Positions 60,634 through 64,000 of a DNA stretch of 64,000 nucleotides are shown here, one piece after another. The translations under genes were made by a program, and so were the position numbers. The stretch's first letter is position 1. Each line of letters opens with the position of its first letter. This stretch comes from CAZXSK01 sp964642855. GTDB lineage: Bacteria; Planctomycetota; Phycisphaerae; SM23-33. Where the stretch lies: assembly GCA_964642855.1 (NCBI GenBank), contig CAZXSK010000005.1, positions 31,803-95,802 of the forward strand. The letters run 5' to 3'. The notes under the pieces were generated by a model. That model saw only the letters and a list, made by a program, of their open reading frames with translations. It ran no database searches and was not told where the DNA came from.

Positions 60634-61311
60634 TCAGTTCACGAGCTTGCGCAGCAGGCTCTGGACCTGGGGCTGATCGTCCTCGTTGCACGAGAACGAC
60701 AGGCACGCCAGCGGCTTGAGCGTGACATTCACCCGCCCGGTGGGCCCCTGGAAACGAACCGACGCCGACGTCACGAACTCGGCATACTGCTCCATGAACT
60801 CCCGCCCGTGCTCGCTGTCGAGGAATTTCGGGGTGTACGGGCCCAGCATGAACGAATTGTGGGCGTACTCGTTGACGCGGACGCTCTTGAGCTGGAACCG
60901 CTGGGTATTGGCCAGCAGGTAATCGATCGCTGCGGGGATGTCCAGCGTGAGGGGCTCGACGACGGTCGGCAAGGCCAGACACGAGCCCAGAAACACGCCC
61001 ATCTGCTCGATGGCGCTCTTGGCGCCCTGGTAGACCTCGAGCGTCTCGCTGCCAGGTCGGAGTCCAAAGGGCAGCAGCTGCACGCGCTCGACCGCCTGGG
61101 AGAGGACCTCCTGGGTCTCCGGGTCGAGTTTCTGGACGGCGGTCTGCGTCCGGCGGATGACCGTGCCGAACACCGCGACGTCCGAGACGGTGTGATTCAG
61201 CACGCCGAACTCGTCGCCTTCGGGCAGGCCGTACTCAGCCAGAAGCTCTCCGACCTCGGCCGGCTGGGGGGATCCCTGGATGCGTGCGATATTCAGTTTG
61301 AACGTAGCCAT
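60634..61311 (-). CDS. Unknown cytoplasmic protein
   Basis: 225 residues, no signal peptide or membrane segments, and no family recognised. It is a balanced alpha/beta sequence with NVTLKPLACLSFSCNEDDQP near the end and AIDYLLANTQRFQLKSVRVNEY in the middle. Clean codon use and a GGAG-like sequence near the ATG make it a credible gene. It is convergent with the XylR-like regulator gene, 13 bases apart. Confidence 0.6.
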   Translation of the reverse strand: MATFKLNIARIQGSPQPAEVGELLAEYGLPEGDEFGVLNHTVSDVAVFGTVIRRTQTAVQKLDPETQEVLSQAVERVQLLPFGLRPGSETLEVYQGAKSAIEQMGVFLGSCLALPTVVEPLTLDIPAAIDYLLANTQRFQLKSVRVNEYAHNSFMLGPYTPKFLDSEHGREFMEQYAEFVTSASVRFQGPTGRVNVTLKPLACLSFSCNEDDQPQVQSLLRKLVN

Positions 61312-62071
61312 GTCTGCTCCCGTGTGGTAGTCGAGCAGCCGATGATAGCGGCTGCGGTGCGCCCTTCAAGGGCGGGCCATAATTCGCTGGCCGGGAAGCC
61401 GTCTTGCGAGTGTCACGCGGGGCGTTGCCTCGCTGCCCACCCGCTCATCGGAGCTCGGAATGCATCCTGCCGGCTGACTGCTCCTTCGCTGCAGATGCAG
61501 GAATGGGGAACTACACGCTTTTCGATGCTTGGCCTGGGTGCTTCGCCCTATGGCGCTTCTCTGAATTCCATGCAAAGTCTCAAAAACGGGCAGATTTTTT
61601 AGGAATTGCTCCTGATTGCGGCTATCATGGCACGTAGGAATCAGCAGCCACTTCCTGCTGGGCTCGACAGCAACGGACGACGGATTTCTGAGCGGTGATG
61701 TGTCTCCGTTTCGTGACCCCAGCCGGGGCATTTGGAGTGGCCGAGCCGATATTCTGGTGTCTGGGTTTGTGTGAGGAGTATCGCGACACGGCTCCGACCG
61801 AGCCCAGGTTGGAGGGCCAGGGCAACGTGGCGCCGCCTGCCCTGTCGGACAGGCAGCGCCACAGCCTTTTGAGGGGTTTCTGCCGGGGGATGTAGCCGGT
61901 CGACTTTTTCCGTTTTGCGGGAACCGAAAACGAATCGTAGGGTTTCATGAAGGTCGGCATTGGTGATATGATATATTGACTGGGCAGTGGGTCCCGCAGG
62001 TCGGCGGGATTCTCGTCACCCATTGGGTTGCGGTCACGTCTGTCTCTCTTGTAGGCAAAAAGGAGCGGCCC
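61312..62071. other. Long non-coding region with AT-rich part and small hairpins
   Basis: About 760 bases with no supported gene: the open frames on both strands lack ribosome sites, family resemblance and convincing codon use. It holds an imperfect hairpin near 61830-61860 and a CCCGC/GCGGG hairpin near 61989-62005, T-rich runs near 61590 and 61905, and an AT-rich candidate promoter at 61944-61972 before the next gene. Confidence 0.4.
61944..61972 (+). promoter_or_regulatory. Weak candidate promoter of the zinc-ribbon protein gene
   Basis: TTCATG (61944-61949), 17 bases, then TATGAT (61967-61972) in an AT-rich stretch. The -35 matches poorly. Confidence 0.3.
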
Positions 62072-63262
62072 ATGAAGGTTCGTCATGCGGTGTGTCCGAA
62101 GTGTAAATCGATTCTCGCGGTCCCGCCGGGCTGTTGCGACTGTCATGTGCGCTGTGGGCAGTGTCGTTCGCGCTTTCGCCTGCCCCGGCGAATCCGCACG
62201 ACCGAAGACGCCATCGCCTCCTGGCTGATGGAAGAGGAAGGCCACCCAAGCCATACGCCCGAAGGCGACGCCGTGCTGGAGGGCATCGATCGACCTTCCG
62301 AGCAGGAAGAGTTCGATGAGGCGATCCGCCAAAGCCCGGCCGCTGTCCAGGGCGACACCCGCATCGCACCGGCGATCTCCACCGTCGAGGATTCCACCCA
62401 CCAGGTCCGCCTGGTGAGACTGACCAACCACAGCGCGCTGTTCGAGTTCCCCGCAAGCCGGCTGGAGGACCCGCGCTTCCGCTGCGCCATGCCGCGTGAA
62501 TGCCTCAGCTGCAATACGCGATCGCACCTGAAGGCCCACGTGATCATCTACACGCCCGAGCTGCGCGACAGCCTGTCGCTGGAGGAGGAATACCAAGCCG
62601 GCGGGATGGTCCTCTCCGACGCCGAGGTCCGCGGCCTGACCGGCGAACAGGTGCTCGCCCGCCTGCCCCGCGTGCCCAATGTTCCCTACCCGGGCAGCCT
62701 GCCGATGCCCTACTGGATCTGCGACATGTGCAGCGGACAGAATGCCGTTCGCGCACAGATCAACGTCAACAGCGAAACCGGACAGGGGTGGTGTCAGCTC
62801 CAGATCCGCAACCTCACCGCCTCGGAAGCGTTCATCGTGGCCGCGGGAGGGTCGGGAACGCCCGGGCACGAAAGCCTCAAGCGCAAGCTCGAAGCGCGCG
62901 AGGAGCAGCCCTGGGTGAACCTGCCCGAGGCCGTGCGACACCGCATCGAGCAGTGGTTCAAGCCGCAGCGTGGCGAGCAGTTCTTCGGCTATTCACCCGA
63001 CCGCGACCGAAGCCGCACCGAGGACGGCGTCAGCGGGCTGGTGGTTACCTCCGAGCGGTTGATCTATCACACCAACTACCGCCACGAGGAATGCGACGTC
63101 CACGAGGCGTTCAAGCTGACGCTCTCAATGTCGGGCCCGCGCGGCGAGTTGGGAATTCGCGCGCCGCACTGGGAGGTCAAGCGCATCCGCCTGGACCGCG
63201 ACGGCGTCAAACGCCTCCGCAGGAGTCTCTACCTCGCACGATCGCACGCCGTCTGGCGATAG
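62072..63262 (+). CDS. Zinc-ribbon protein of unknown function
   Basis: 396 residues, cytoplasmic. The N-terminus has CPKCKSILAVPPGCCDCHVRCGQC, three Cys pairs that resemble a zinc-ribbon start. A second Cys pair set lies in the middle (CAMPRECLSCNTR and WICDMCSG). The C-terminal part (LVVTSERLIYHTNYRHEEC) has strand-helix features of unknown meaning. An AAGGAG sequence supports the ATG at 62072. It could be a regulator or RNA-binding protein, but no family was recognised. Confidence 0.65.
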   Translation: MKVRHAVCPKCKSILAVPPGCCDCHVRCGQCRSRFRLPRRIRTTEDAIASWLMEEEGHPSHTPEGDAVLEGIDRPSEQEEFDEAIRQSPAAVQGDTRIAPAISTVEDSTHQVRLVRLTNHSALFEFPASRLEDPRFRCAMPRECLSCNTRSHLKAHVIIYTPELRDSLSLEEEYQAGGMVLSDAEVRGLTGEQVLARLPRVPNVPYPGSLPMPYWICDMCSGQNAVRAQINVNSETGQGWCQLQIRNLTASEAFIVAAGGSGTPGHESLKRKLEAREEQPWVNLPEAVRHRIEQWFKPQRGEQFFGYSPDRDRSRTEDGVSGLVVTSERLIYHTNYRHEECDVHEAFKLTLSMSGPRGELGIRAPHWEVKRIRLDRDGVKRLRRSLYLARSHAVWR

Positions 63263-63287
63263 CCAGCCATAGCGTGACAACACACGA

Positions 63288-63321
63288 AGGCCCCGTGGGT
63301 CCGGGGGGACCCGCGGGGCCT
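63288..63321. terminator. Strong bidirectional stem-loop between convergent genes
   Basis: A 15-base stem with one G-T wobble (63288-63302 with 63307-63321) around a four-base loop, between the zinc-ribbon gene and the convergent gene at the right edge. Confidence 0.65.
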
Positions 63322-63356
63322 GAACTGTTTCGCGACCGGGAAGTTCTTCGCTGACG

Positions 63357-64000
63357 CTATTCCTCAGCCTGCTCACGCTGCTTCATCCACTTCTCAACGG
63401 CCTTGCTGGCCTTGTCGGTGGGTCCGTCCCACGGCTCGGCGGTGTTGTGCAGCACCAGGTTTCCGTCCTTGACCGACACCGTCTGCTTGCCCACCACCAG
63501 CTTTTCGCCATCGGCCTTGGGGGTCGGGGCGTTCTTGGTGTCCGGGATGAAGTGCACGCTGTAGGTGACGTCCCCGGCCTTGACCTGCCTGCCGTCCGGC
63601 GCGCCCTTGCCGATCATCACGAGCATCCCCTCCACGCCCGAGTTGCCCGAGAAGTCCACCGCCAGGCTGGTTCCGTCCGACGTCGTAGCCGTAGCGCAGC
63701 CGTCCTGCATGACCTCGAAATGCGTCACCTTCCCGCCCATCGCGCCCCAGGCGTAGCGCTTGCCCCGGGCGGTAATCCACAGCGGGCCGATCACCTGGTT
63801 CTTCGTGTGCCGCCGAGGCCGGGTGGCCAGGCAGGTCATCACGATGTCGTTCTCGTCCTTCCAGCGGTTGCGGAACATCATGTAGTTGTACTGATGGTCC
63901 ACGCTCGCACGGGGCATGCACTCGGCCGGGTTGACCGGCTCGAGCCCGATCGGCCAGTTCACGTACGCCAGCACGCTCTGGTGGGGGTAGATCCCGACCG
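63357..64000 (-). CDS. C-terminal part of an unknown protein (heparinase II/III-like resemblance)
   Basis: The frame runs in from the right edge, ending at 63357 with about 214 residues visible. The visible part contains YPHQSVLAYVNWPIG and YNYMMFRNRWKDENDIVMT, a pattern I associate with the C-terminal part of heparinase II/III or related polysaccharide-lyase-like proteins. This is a memory-based resemblance only. The final part is acidic to basic and ends KQREQAEE. The N-terminal domains and start are outside the window. Confidence 0.45.
   Translation of the reverse strand, partial: VGIYPHQSVLAYVNWPIGLEPVNPAECMPRASVDHQYNYMMFRNRWKDENDIVMTCLATRPRRHTKNQVIGPLWITARGKRYAWGAMGGKVTHFEVMQDGCATATTSDGTSLAVDFSGNSGVEGMLVMIGKGAPDGRQVKAGDVTYSVHFIPDTKNAPTPKADGEKLVVGKQTVSVKDGNLVLHNTAEPWDGPTDKASKAVEKWMKQREQAEE

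Noticed and set aside
61404..61637. A 77-residue frame in the long non-coding region
   Set aside because: Begins without a ribosome site and has Cys/Trp-rich text typical of a random frame; no homologue recognised.
1..64000. tRNA, rRNA, CRISPR, prophage or insertion sequence
   Set aside because: No repeated spacers, cloverleaf-like sequences, transposase or phage proteins, or terminal repeats were found on reading both strands.

Overview
The window is 64 kb of GC-rich bacterial DNA, most likely a scaffold from a draft or metagenome-assembled genome, because it holds two runs of exactly 100 N. The organism is probably a planctomycete or a close relative in the PVC superphylum (a Phycisphaerae-like lineage would fit). 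Three things suggest this: a small basic protein at 6660 resembling the PVC signature protein family, two exported proteins ending in PEP-CTERM sorting tails with an Arg-rich end, and the mixture of sugar hydrolases, hotdog dehydratases, GH3-type adenylating enzyme and anaerobic sulfatase maturase typical of that group. No rRNA, tRNA, CRISPR array, phage or insertion sequence was seen.

Layout. 1-6.6 kb: the start of xylose isomerase (minus strand), a HEAT-repeat envelope protein, a lipoamide-dehydrogenase-like flavoprotein, an alpha-L-fucosidase and a SPOR-like membrane protein interrupted by a gap. 6.6-15.3 kb: the PVC small basic protein, then a run of plus-strand genes that looks like a type II acyl/polyketide assembly unit: aminotransferase, two hotdog dehydratases, an enlarged acyl carrier protein, a ketosynthase that has lost its catalytic Cys, a complete ketosynthase, a membrane-anchored alpha/beta hydrolase and a GH3-family acyl-adenylating enzyme. 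15.3-21.2 kb: beta-CASP RNase, THUMP-like methyltransferase, PfkB sugar kinase, a Rossmann/DUF2520 protein and a FolD variant. 21.2-25 kb (minus): metF, an unknown 250-residue protein, a membrane protein with a zinc ribbon, and an HU-type protein. 25.5-28.2 kb (minus): a GH35 beta-galactosidase with its own AT-rich promoter.

28.6-36.8 kb: a secreted protein and a five-gene oligopeptide ABC transporter whose OppB has a large disordered insert. 36.8-39.7 kb (minus): double-ACT protein, UPF0210 protein, 6-phosphogluconolactonase. 39.8-44.8 kb: short N-acetylglutamate synthase, MlaF, MlaD and an MMPL exporter. MlaD is split by an artefactual gap: the same 55 bases lie on both sides of the N run and merging them restores the frame. 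44.9-50.8 kb: a prepilin-like protein, a PpiC/SurA-type lipoprotein, an aminotransferase, an orphan RnfC-RnfD pair lacking recognisable cofactor motifs, and a 39-residue membrane peptide. 50.8-56.2 kb: a GT-C glycosyltransferase, QueE and QueD, a small DUF4359-like protein, an anaerobic sulfatase maturase and a membrane protein. 56.3-64 kb: two PEP-CTERM proteins (one a metallophosphatase), a XylR-like AraC regulator, unknown proteins, and a truncated gene at the right edge.

Several plausible sigma70-type promoters (TTGNNN plus TANNNT, 16-18 base spacing) could be read directly, and two genes (argA-like, queE) have their -10 so close to the ATG that they may be leaderless. The observations most worth following are the catalytic/non-catalytic ketosynthase pair with GH3 enzyme, the FolD in which the cyclohydrolase lysine is Gln next to metF, and the orphan RnfC/RnfD pair.
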